NCBI RefSeq assembly: GCF_014651675.1
Contig: NZ_BMXI01000023.1
Span: forward strand, 1-64,000
Length of the DNA stretch: 64,000 nt
Reading direction: 5' to 3'
Origin: Roseibacillus persicicus
Lineage (GTDB): Bacteria > Verrucomicrobiota > Verrucomicrobiia > Verrucomicrobiales > Akkermansiaceae
Position numbers and translations under genes: made by a program. Shown here piece after piece: positions 52,356-59,769 of the stretch. The notes beneath the pieces are model-generated. The model searched no databases and was not told the origin of the DNA. It saw only the letters and a program-made list of their open reading frames with translations. How positions within the stretch are numbered: position 1 is the stretch's first letter; every line of letters starts with the position of its first letter.

Positions 52356-52368
52356 ACTCTTCCATTCA

Positions 52369-52400
52369 GCCAGGCGGAGACGGAAAAATCTCCGCTTGGC
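52369..52400 (+). terminator. Long hairpin after the DUF1080 gene
   Basis: GCCAGGCGGAGA (52369-52380) pairs with TCTCCGCTTGGC (52389-52400): 12 pairs with one G-T, loop CGGAAAAA. It lacks a T tract on the plus strand, so it is either a weak or factor-dependent terminator, or an mRNA-stabilising or regulatory structure for the following lipoprotein gene. Confidence 0.5.
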
Positions 52401-52438
52401 GAAAATCGGCTATCGCAGCAGGAAAAACGTTCTATCCT

Positions 52439-53194
52439 CTGAGCATCAGAGCTGAACGTTACCTGCTGCTTCTTTTTTTAGGTCTACTCCCAATTCTCCT
52501 TTCCTCATGCATTGAGGGAGAGGAAGAGATTTGGGTCAATGCCGATGCCTCGGGGCGCGCCCACTTCACCCTCTCCGCTCCGACCCTCCTGTTTGCCAAA
52601 TTCGGTGGCGTCGAACAGATCGTTCTGGATGCCCGCTCCGGAGCTGAAGCATCGGACAACATTGCACTCACTGCCATTGAAGCCAAAGAGTCTGGCACCC
52701 GGACCACTTTGCGCGCGGAAGTCACCTTCGACGATGCCAGAGGCGTGGGCAATTTTCTCAAAAGCTTTCGCGATCCTCGCAATCCTTCCGTAGAGAGCAC
52801 GGAGGAAATTGTGCTGGGTAGCCCGAACCTCGAATTCAACTTTCCCGACCTCAACTTCTCCCGGGAGGTCGACATCTCCTCCCTCGTTCCTCCTGAAAGC
52901 AACAACCTGCTAACAAAGAAGCTCCTCGGCAACGCTGCGATCAAATACCGCATCCACCTCCCGACCCCCGCAGCCAACCACGATGCCAAGCAAGTCTCCG
53001 CCGATGGCAAAACCCTGGAATGGGAATTTCCCGTGGCCACAATGATGGATGGTCCCGTCGAGATGAACCTGACCGCTCCGCTTCCCAGATTATCACTCTA
53101 CTTGACGCTGGCAGGAGTCGTGCTTCTCTTACTCGCGATTGCATTTCTTGCTTTTCTCAAACTCCGATCGCGACCTCCTTCAACCCAATTATGA
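52439..53194 (+). CDS. Lipoprotein with C-terminal membrane segment, non-standard start codon
   Basis: About 252 residues. The frame is open and protein-like from 52439: SIRAERYLLLLFLGLLPILL then the lipobox SSC (Cys at 52508), 'IEGEEEIWVNADASGRAHFT', 'LRAEVTFDDARGVGNFLKSF' and a C-terminal membrane helix (LSLYLTLAGVVLLLLAIAFL) with a basic tail. No ATG, GTG or TTG precedes the lipobox in this frame; CTG 52439 or ATC 52445 are the only candidates, so the start is uncertain. It overlaps the next gene by ATGA (53191-53194). The domain is not recognised; a DUF3153-like lipoprotein is possible. Confidence 0.72.
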   Translation: MSIRAERYLLLLFLGLLPILLSSCIEGEEEIWVNADASGRAHFTLSAPTLLFAKFGGVEQIVLDARSGAEASDNIALTAIEAKESGTRTTLRAEVTFDDARGVGNFLKSFRDPRNPSVESTEEIVLGSPNLEFNFPDLNFSREVDISSLVPPESNNLLTKKLLGNAAIKYRIHLPTPAANHDAKQVSADGKTLEWEFPVATMMDGPVEMNLTAPLPRLSLYLTLAGVVLLLLAIAFLAFLKLRSRPPSTQL

Positions 53195-53823
53195 GCGGAA
53201 TCCATATCCCCGAGCTCTGCGGAGCCATTCTCCTGCCCGATACAGTCCTCTTCCCACACGGAGCACTACCGCTGCACATCTTTGAAGACCGGTATCGCGA
53301 AATGCTGGAGGACGCCTTGGAAAGCGACTGCATGATCTGTGTTGGAACTCTGCTCGAGGAAGAATCTAACAACTACGCCCAGTGCGTGAACCCCATCGGC
53401 ACAGTGGGACTCATTCGAACCTCCCGCGAGATGGAGGATGGTCGCTCAAACCTCGTGCTTCATGGCGTCTATCGCGTGAGGTTCTCGGCTTGGCCCGGCG
53501 GCAAAAACTATCCCTACGCCCACATTGTCCCCATGAGTGCGGATCCCTTCCCATCAGACAAAGGCCCCGCCATGGCTAAAAAACTGCGCGGCAAAGTCAA
53601 CGAAGTGCTGACCGTGTTTCCCGAAGAAGTGAAACGCGAGATCAACCTCGTGCTCGACCGCGCCCAATGCGAACCGGCCATTTTGGCCGACGCGATTTCG
53701 CAACAATTCGTGCAGGACCCTGAAGTGCGCTTGCAACTCCTCGGCGAACCCGCCATCGACGCACGCTACGAAATCCTCTTCCGCTACCTCACCCAGATTC
53801 GCGAGAACTGGCAACAGAACTAA
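53191..53823 (+). CDS. LON-substrate-binding-domain protein (stand-alone)
   Basis: 210 residues. The LON N-terminal domain is evident: 'GAILLPDTVLFPHGALPLHI' and FEDRYREMLEDALES, then a helical C-terminal part. It lacks the AAA and protease domains of Lon; stand-alone versions exist in many bacteria, with an unclear role as adaptor or binding protein. Its ATG overlaps the stop of the lipoprotein gene by four bases, so translation is coupled. Confidence 0.88.
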   Translation: MSGIHIPELCGAILLPDTVLFPHGALPLHIFEDRYREMLEDALESDCMICVGTLLEEESNNYAQCVNPIGTVGLIRTSREMEDGRSNLVLHGVYRVRFSAWPGGKNYPYAHIVPMSADPFPSDKGPAMAKKLRGKVNEVLTVFPEEVKREINLVLDRAQCEPAILADAISQQFVQDPEVRLQLLGEPAIDARYEILFRYLTQIRENWQQN

Positions 53824-53910
53824 CAATCAGCTGTTAGATTTTATTGGGCTGCGTCCCCCATCCTCTTTATCCAAAGCGATATCGCCACGGTGGCGAGGCG
53901 ACAATTGAAC

Positions 53911-54825
53911 TCACTCCTCGCCTTGCTTCAGGAGATAGAGAACCGCCATTCGCACCGCGATGCCATTTTCCACCTGCTGGTTGATCAAGCAGCGTTCGTA
54001 ATCCATCGCGGCATCACAGAGCTCCACCCCGCGATTAACAGGCCCGGGATGCATCACCCAAAGCCCTTCCTCGCTGATTCGGCGGAACCGGTCTTCAGTG
54101 ATTCCGTAGAGCTTGTGATACTCACTGACACTCGGGAAAAACTGACACCCCTGGCGTTCCTTCTGAACCCGCAGCATATAGAAGACATCCGGCTTCCACT
54201 GCCACGCCTCTTCAAAGTTGGTGAAACGCGCAATCCCCGGCACCTCCGGCACCAGCGACCCCGGCCCCAGATAGGCCACCTCGTATCCCAGCTTTTTCAA
54301 GACCGTGCTCGTCGAACGCGCCACCCGACTGTGGCGAATATCTCCCGCAATCAGCACGCGCTTTCCTTCCTCGGTGGGATAGACTTCGCGCAAAGTGAAA
54401 GCATCTAACAGACCTTGGGTCGGATGGGCATGGGCCCCATCACCTGCACTGATGACGCTGGCTTTGGTCATCTTTGCAATTCGGCCGGGCAACCCGGGCA
54501 TCTGATGGCGCACCACGATGTAGTCCGCCTGCATGGCCTGCAAGGTGTCGACGGTGTCCCGCACGCTCTCCCCTTTGACCACCGAGGAACTCGGAACGTC
54601 GAAGACCGTGACATCCGCCCCCATCCGCTTGGCCGCGACCTCGAAGGAGCTGAGGGTCCTCGTGCTGGGCTCATAGAAAAGCATCAGCACGGTTTTTCCC
54701 TTCAGGGCTGGAAACTTCTTCACCGACCGCTGGAAAACCTCCTTCAGCGGCTTGGCTTGCTCCAAAATTTCCTCCGTCTCCTCCCGCGAAAGCGAGGCCA
54801 GGTCCAGCAAATCCTTTCTTACCAT
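53911..54825 (-). CDS. pyrB: Aspartate carbamoyltransferase catalytic subunit
   Basis: 304 residues. Carbamoyl-phosphate site FYEPSTRTLSSFE (STRT 54-57), 'SVVKGESVRDTVDTLQAM', 'HAHPTQGLLDAFTLREVY' and the C-terminal HPGPVNRG motif. It makes carbamoyl aspartate in pyrimidine synthesis. It starts four bases after pyrR, as in the pyrR-pyrB arrangement regulated by PyrR. No pyrI regulatory subunit or pyrC is in the window. A short palindrome TCGCCAC-G-GTGGCGA lies downstream (53882-53896). Confidence 0.97.
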   Translation of the reverse strand: MVRKDLLDLASLSREETEEILEQAKPLKEVFQRSVKKFPALKGKTVLMLFYEPSTRTLSSFEVAAKRMGADVTVFDVPSSSVVKGESVRDTVDTLQAMQADYIVVRHQMPGLPGRIAKMTKASVISAGDGAHAHPTQGLLDAFTLREVYPTEEGKRVLIAGDIRHSRVARSTSTVLKKLGYEVAYLGPGSLVPEVPGIARFTNFEEAWQWKPDVFYMLRVQKERQGCQFFPSVSEYHKLYGITEDRFRRISEEGLWVMHPGPVNRGVELCDAAMDYERCLINQQVENGIAVRMAVLYLLKQGEE

Positions 54826-54829
54826 CTCT

Positions 54830-55351
54830 TTAGTCGTTCGATTCCAAAATCACCGAGTCCTCGCCATCGGTTCCCTGCAAATTCACCACCACCCGGTCCA
54901 GCCGTTTGGTCTCTAACACCTTGCCCACATAGGTCGGCTCAATCGGCAGTTCACGCCAACCGCGGTCAATCAGAACCGCCAGCTCCACCTTCTGCGGACG
55001 GCCATAATCCGTCAAAGCATCCAGCGCGGCCCGAATGGTCCGACCGGTGAAGAGCACGTCGTCGACCAGAATGACGTGCGCGCCATCCATCGGGAAAGAG
55101 ATCTCGCTACTTTGCAGCTTGGGATTCTGCTTCAAATGCTCGAGGTCATCGCGATAAAGCGAGATATCAAGCACGCCATACTGCAACTCGCGGTCGGTCT
55201 CCGCCAAGCGATTGCAAACCCGCTCCGCCACTTCATCCCCACGACTGCGAATCCCGACGATACAAACCGGGCCCTCGCCACTGGCCATGATTTGGTCCGC
55301 CAAACGGTCCACAGCCTCCGCTATTTCTTCCTCATTGAGCAATATCGCCAT
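54830..55351 (-). CDS. pyrR: Bifunctional PyrR regulator/uracil phosphoribosyltransferase
   Basis: 173 residues from ATG 55351. Phosphoribosyltransferase fold with the PRPP motif 'VILVDDVLFTGRTIRAALDA' and the 'IVGIRSRGDEVAERV' loop; the 'GYLDISLYRDDL' type segment (GVLDISLYRDDLEHL) is characteristic of PyrR. PyrR binds pyr mRNA and attenuates the operon when UMP is high, and also has UPRTase activity. Upstream in-frame codons to 55459 give no family match. Being the first gene before pyrB, it probably regulates this operon, although no leader attenuator was identified in 55352-55451. Confidence 0.95.
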   Translation of the reverse strand: MAILLNEEEIAEAVDRLADQIMASGEGPVCIVGIRSRGDEVAERVCNRLAETDRELQYGVLDISLYRDDLEHLKQNPKLQSSEISFPMDGAHVILVDDVLFTGRTIRAALDALTDYGRPQKVELAVLIDRGWRELPIEPTYVGKVLETKRLDRVVVNLQGTDGEDSVILESND

Positions 55352-55451
55352 CTCCCCCGTTCTTAACTGCCGCCCCCAATACCCGCAAGACCCGAAACCG
55401 TTGGCGCGCTTGGATATTTGCATTTCGCGCAAAGAGAGACATCGTGTGGTT

Positions 55452-56078
55452 ATGGCCAACGAATTGATCTCCCCAAAGCCCGCTGTCGGCAGCCTGACTG
55501 TCCATCGTCAGAGCGCCCAGACCGCCGGCTTCGAGTTCATCCCCCTGCCCTTCATCGACGACTGGCTCATCAATCGCGAGCGACGCAATCTGGTCCGCAA
55601 AATTCTCCAACAGCGAGGCATCCAATATGATGCCAAGTCAGTCAAAATCTTAAGCGGTAGCGGCACCAGCCTCTTTGGCAAGCTGGGCGGAATGGCCAAA
55701 GGACTGGTCCTGAAACCCATTATCAAACTCTATCGTTCCGTGCTCTTTTGGCTCACTATTCGTCGCGCGGTGCTCACCTTTGCCGAAACCTATTTTCTCG
55801 CCCGCTTTCTTTCCAAGCCAGAGGTCATCCCGGATGGCACGACCCTCAATCAGGCCGAGGCCAAAAGACTGGCCGATCTCTATCGCAGTGTGGTCACCAA
55901 GCTCGACCGCCGACTCGCCACCGAAGGCACCAAGCATCTCTGGGAATTCATGCGGAAAAAGAAGACCGAAGATCACAACAGCGTCTCCAGCCAAGAAGTC
56001 GCCGATGCCATCGAGAAAGAAGCGCCCGGCATCCTCGCCGACTTCGACCGCCGCGTCACCGCCGCCCTTCAAGCTTAG
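55452..56078 (+). CDS. Conserved hypothetical protein with one hydrophobic segment
   Basis: 208 residues, not recognised. It begins 'MANELISPKPAVGSL'; a basic stretch (NRERRNLVRKILQQRGIQYD) precedes a hydrophobic region around 85-115 (GKLGGMAKGLVLKPIIKLYR, VLFWLTIRRAVLTFAETYFL), and the C-terminal half is helical and charged. It is divergent from pyrR across a 100-bp gap. The gap to the second selenoprotein candidate (56079-56173) shows no gene. Confidence 0.65.
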   Translation: MANELISPKPAVGSLTVHRQSAQTAGFEFIPLPFIDDWLINRERRNLVRKILQQRGIQYDAKSVKILSGSGTSLFGKLGGMAKGLVLKPIIKLYRSVLFWLTIRRAVLTFAETYFLARFLSKPEVIPDGTTLNQAEAKRLADLYRSVVTKLDRRLATEGTKHLWEFMRKKKTEDHNSVSSQEVADAIEKEAPGILADFDRRVTAALQA

Positions 56079-56173
56079 ATAAATTGGGTAGGGCTGTTCT
56101 GAAGAGTAACCCAGGGAGCTTTCTGACAAACTCCTGACAAACATCTTCACCTGGTGGCGCTAGTATCAGGACA

Positions 56174-57310
56174 ATGAAAGCCTTCCTGCCCTTCCTAGCC
56201 CTTGCCCTCACAGTCTTTGCCGAGGAGAACCCACTGGCCTCCGCCGACTCCGCAATAGCTCGCCAAGCCATTGCCTCCGCCATCAAAAAGGGCCCCGCAG
56301 TTCTTCCCGAACTCCGCACCTACGGCAAGTCTGACGACCCGCGCCTCCGTGTTCGCGCCAATGAAGCCATTGGCGGAATCACCGGTCAGTATGGCTCCGA
56401 GGTCGACCTCATCTGGAAACGCTCGGTCAAAGAGGCAATCAACCCGACCAAACCTCTTCTCGTGCTCCACCTCTTCGGCAACTTCGACGAGGAGTTCTGC
56501 TGAGCAAATGGCACTTTAGCGAGAACCGTGACGTTCTCCGATTCCCGTGTCGTCCAATTCATCAACGACAATTTCGTTCCCGTTTGGGAAAGCGTCTCCC
56601 CCGTGCGAACGGTCACCTTCGAGCTCGGCGAAGGCCGCTCCGTCAAAGGCACCATCTCCGGCGAAATCGCGCTCTATTTCTGCACCCCGCAAGGCCACGT
56701 CTACGACATCTTACCAGCCTTGCAATCACCAGCAGCGACTTTGGAGGCCATGAAAGAGGCCGCGGCCTTTCATAGGGGCAGAGTGCTTTCCAGCGAAATG
56801 GATCGAACGCAAAAATTCCACCTCAAGCGGATGGAGGCAATCGCTGGAACCTATTTTGACAAGAAAGAACACAGCCCCGAGGAACTCGAACTCCCCGAGC
56901 CACCTAGACGTCTCGTTCGAGCTTTATTAAAGGCTGAAAATGGAATCACGGCCCGGGACCAACACATCAGCGAGGCCATTGACGAAGCCACGATCGATCT
57001 CCGCATTATGGCCATGTCAAAGGTTGCCATGCCCATGCCAACCGGCTCGCCCCTCATCGTCGTCGAGCCGGGCGGGAAAGACTACTACCGCTGGGAGATT
57101 GCGCGGAGGTTTCAAAATCTAACCCCATGGAAATCCGAACCGAAGGGTTGGAAAGCCCTCGGTCCCCCCGACCCACCCCTCGATCAACGCAGTCCTGATG
57201 AATGGAAAGAAGAACTCTTCGTCCACATCCTCAAGCAGCCCCTCGACCAAGGCCAGGAAGTCACCTACGACTCCGATTCCCTCAAAGCCATCCGCATCAT
57301 CCAAGACTAA
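56174..57310 (+). CDS. Candidate selenoprotein: exported thioredoxin-fold protein, in-frame TGA as Sec110
   Basis: Read with TGA at 56501-56503 as selenocysteine this gives 378 residues. Signal peptide MKAFLPFLALALTVFA, then a helical region and a thioredoxin-like segment: 'PTKPLLVLHLFGNFDEEFC' with C109 followed directly by U110, then ANGTLARTVTFSDSRVVQFI and 'NFVPVWESV'. CU is a frequent redox motif of selenoproteins. The frame continues for 268 codons with protein-like content to TAA. A SECIS-like hairpin lies at 56521-56538. Without read-through the product would stop after Cys109. The alternative is a nonsense pseudogene; the intact downstream frame argues against it. Confidence 0.82.
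56521..56538 (+). promoter_or_regulatory. SECIS-like hairpin downstream of TGA 56501
   Basis: Perfect 6-bp stem GAGAAC (56521-56526) / GTTCTC (56533-56538), loop CGTGAC with G at its second position, 25 nt beyond the TGA. The core AGAAC/GTTCT is identical to the hairpin in the other candidate, although the surrounding sequences differ. Confidence 0.7.
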
Positions 57311-57330
57311 GGCACGGAGCAAGGACATTT

Positions 57331-57354
57331 CAGCCCCTACGGTAGGGCTGTTTT
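57331..57354 (+). terminator. Terminator of the second selenoprotein candidate
   Basis: CAGCCC (57331-57336) / GGGCTG (57345-57350), 8-base loop, then TTTT. It follows the stop at 57310 by 20 bases. Confidence 0.7.
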
Positions 57355-57443
57355 GACAAAACTGCCGCGAATGTTGGGGGAAGGTCCCCAGCCCTCCGGC
57401 AGTCGTCCGCGGGATGGCCATTCGAACACACCTGACCACTCGC

Positions 57444-57464
57444 GGTCCTTTTATCAAAAGGACC
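57444..57464. repeat. Perfect 9-bp inverted repeat before the hydrolase gene
   Basis: GGTCCTTTT (57444-57452) and AAAAGGACC (57456-57464) around ATC. It lies in the 253-bp gap 57311-57563, 100 bp upstream of the next gene. It may be an operator or RNA hairpin; it has no T tract. The rest of the gap shows no gene. Confidence 0.6.
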
Positions 57465-57563
57465 CTATCGAGAGGTCTTCTAACGCGGGGCCCATATTCA
57501 GAGTTCCATTCTTCATCTCCCCTTCATCAACTTTTCACAAAGCTTCTTCATCGTCTCGTCTCG

Positions 57564-58517
57564 ATGAAACGTCGCTACTTCACCATTCCCCTCATTCTCG
57601 CCGCTCTGGTTCTCCTCATCTTTATCCAAAGTGCCAGCAACCGCATCACCTCCCCCGATCGCGCGCGCCTGCGGGACCGCCATTACGAAATCCTCGCCGC
57701 CCCTGCTGAACACGGCATGGAGATCACCTCCCACACCGCACCCGACGGCACCCCTTATCTCCTTTGCCAAGGCCTCCCTGCTACCGGCGAAAAAGGACGC
57801 ACCCTTCGTGGTCAACTGCAACAACGTCAAGTCCCCCTCGCCAGCGACCCCGCCGCCATCCTTCTCCTCCACGGACATGGCAGCCGACGCGAAAGCCAAC
57901 TCGCCATCGCGGAACGCTTCTGCGCGGCTGGGTTCACCTGCCTTCTTCCCGACCTCCCGGGTCATGGTCAACATCCCGACCCCACTGCCACCTTCGGCAA
58001 GCGCGAAGTCCCTCTCCTGCTCCGCCTGCTCGCCCACGCCCGGGCCAAGCATCAAATTCCCGAAAAGGTGGGCCTTTTTGGACTCTCCCAAGGCGGAGCC
58101 ATCGCCTTACAACTTGCCGCCGCCGACCCGCAGCAATTTACCGCCGTCGCCTCCCTTTCCAGCTTCGCCCATCTCAAAAAAGTCATGACCACCACCGCCG
58201 AACGCAAGTCCCCCGCGCTTGCCGCGCTCGTCCCAGCCGTTCAGCTCAATCTCCGTCTGCAACACCGCTTCGACCCCAATGAAATCTCACCCGCCCGAGC
58301 CGCTCAAAAAATATCCATTCCCACCTTCCTAGCTCACGGCGCCAAGGACTCCTTCGTCCCCGCCACCCACGCCCAAACCATTTCTAACAGCCTGCCAGAC
58401 ACCACCCCTCGAAGCCTCCACATCGTCCCCCACGCCACCCACGGCAACGTCCTCCTGTTAGGTCACGAAATCTACGCCGACTTGACCGAGTTTTTCCTAC
58501 TTTCAGAACCCAGCTAA
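57564..58517 (+). CDS. Alpha/beta hydrolase, probably exported or membrane-anchored
   Basis: 317 residues from ATG 57564. Membrane or signal segment (TIPLILAALVLLIFIQSA), oxyanion region ILLLHGHGSRRES, nucleophile elbow GLFGLSQGGAIAL (Ser in GLSQGG), catalytic Asp in KDSFVPATH and His in HATHGNVLL. It is probably an esterase or peptidase of the BAAT/dienelactone-hydrolase-like type; the substrate is unknown. The reading frame upstream to 57414 lies across the inverted repeat and is not used. Codon use is strongly C-rich at third positions. Confidence 0.85.
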   Translation: MKRRYFTIPLILAALVLLIFIQSASNRITSPDRARLRDRHYEILAAPAEHGMEITSHTAPDGTPYLLCQGLPATGEKGRTLRGQLQQRQVPLASDPAAILLLHGHGSRRESQLAIAERFCAAGFTCLLPDLPGHGQHPDPTATFGKREVPLLLRLLAHARAKHQIPEKVGLFGLSQGGAIALQLAAADPQQFTAVASLSSFAHLKKVMTTTAERKSPALAALVPAVQLNLRLQHRFDPNEISPARAAQKISIPTFLAHGAKDSFVPATHAQTISNSLPDTTPRSLHIVPHATHGNVLLLGHEIYADLTEFFLLSEPS

Positions 58518-58659
58518 AACATCCTTGCTCAAGACGAACAACACAATGTCCTTCAAAAAATTTCTCTCCAGCTTCCGAGAGCGTCCTTGCCCCGATTTCT
58601 CTGCTGGAACGATTTTGCGTGATGGAAGAAGACCGCGAACAATTTCTTATCCCGACAAG

Positions 58660-59712
58660 CTAGCGGCCGAAATCAACTTTCTGAATACTGCCGTCCAGAG
58701 TCTTGCGGGTGCCCGCCCAACGGGTGCCACCTCCGGCTGATTTTTTCTCCAGACTCCAAACCGCAAGTGCGTTCCCACCCTCGGCGGCATCAGTCTCAAC
58801 AAGGAAAAGTTTGCCTTGAGAATAATTATGGCCGGTCAAGATCCGCTCGCCAATCTTCCCGCGCACAAAGCGAGTGTCGTGCCACTCCAATCCGATCTCC
58901 AGCTCCTCGGTGTCCAGAAGGCCGGTATACCGGGTCAACGCAACGTCATAGGAAACAGGATTGGGCTGCTTGCGGAGCTTAAGCACAATAGGAGACTCAC
59001 GACGTCGCTCGTCAAAAAAGCGACCACGCAAATCACCATCTTCATCGCGTACGAAACCACGGCCGATTCGAGTGCCCTCTTGCCAAGCCTCAAAGACCAC
59101 CCCGCCTCGCTCCATCTTTCCCCCATAGAGGACGATGGAATCTCCCCGGTCGGCCAGAAACACCCCACGCCAAAGTTCCTCTCCGCGCCACTGACCACCC
59201 AAGACTCCGCTCACTCCTTCGATCTCGGCCTCATACAACGCGACCGTCGCAGCCGACGGCTCGTCCCCCACTTCGTTCTTCCAATCTCGCGCCGAGCTAT
59301 TGCCTGAACTGGAGGCACTCTCCGTGCTGCTCGCGACGTCGCCCCGAACGCCAATTTTTTCCGCCTGCAACCGCTGCAAGCAACCTTCCAGCACCCGGGT
59401 CCGGTAACGGGTCAGCTCCCGCATGGTCTGAAAATAGGACTGGGGATACTTCGCCTCACCGCTAACCCCGTCGGCATCGGCCTGGGCCTGCTCCTTGACG
59501 TATTTAATCCACTCGTTTTGGGCCCGGCGGAACATCTTTCCCCTTTCACTTTCCTTTCCGACGATGGTGAGGATCTCGTCGAAGGTCGTCTCCATGATTT
59601 TACGTTCAGCCTCAGCAGAACTGGCAGCTTGCTCGTTGCCATTGACTGCATTCTGGGCGCTAACAGAACCAGCCATCAAGAACAGGCTGGAAAAAAGGAT
59701 ACGGAAAGTCAC
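58660..59712 (-). CDS. Exported protein with LprI-like N-terminal domain
   Basis: 350 residues. Signal peptide MTFRILFSSLFLMAGSVSA, then an LprI/DUF1311-like helical region (about 30-115: 'FRRAQNEWIKYVKEQAQADA', 'YFQTMRELTRYRTRVLEGCL'), which in other bacteria is linked to lysozyme inhibition, a Ser-rich linker, and a beta-rich C-terminal domain (LGGQWRGEELWRGVFLADRG, 'YTGLLDTEELEIGLEWHDTR'). Function unproven. It lies 57 bp downstream of the thioredoxin-like lipoprotein gene on the same strand. The 142-bp gap before the hydrolase end (58518-58659) has no supported gene. Confidence 0.78.
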   Translation of the reverse strand: MTFRILFSSLFLMAGSVSAQNAVNGNEQAASSAEAERKIMETTFDEILTIVGKESERGKMFRRAQNEWIKYVKEQAQADADGVSGEAKYPQSYFQTMRELTRYRTRVLEGCLQRLQAEKIGVRGDVASSTESASSSGNSSARDWKNEVGDEPSAATVALYEAEIEGVSGVLGGQWRGEELWRGVFLADRGDSIVLYGGKMERGGVVFEAWQEGTRIGRGFVRDEDGDLRGRFFDERRRESPIVLKLRKQPNPVSYDVALTRYTGLLDTEELEIGLEWHDTRFVRGKIGERILTGHNYSQGKLFLVETDAAEGGNALAVWSLEKKSAGGGTRWAGTRKTLDGSIQKVDFGR

Positions 59713-59769
59713 GCCGCAGTCTTTGTGGCAAAATGAGTTCCGTCAAGACTGCGCCCTGTTCGGCTCAGC

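Noticed and set aside
53882-53896. Palindrome TCGCCAC-G-GTGGCGA downstream of pyrB as a terminator
   Set aside because: One-base centre and no T tract on either strand; the loop is too small for a terminator hairpin.
40235-57310. Global reassignment of TGA to an amino acid
   Set aside because: Several well-defined genes in the window end with TGA at the proper place (21827-23422, 46939-47898), so only the two Trx-fold genes need recoding.
58525-58740. Short open frame (MSFKKFLSSFRERPCPDF...) between the hydrolase and LprI-like genes
   Set aside because: Its 3' part runs antisense into the conserved end of the LprI-like gene and it has no neighbours or features that support it.
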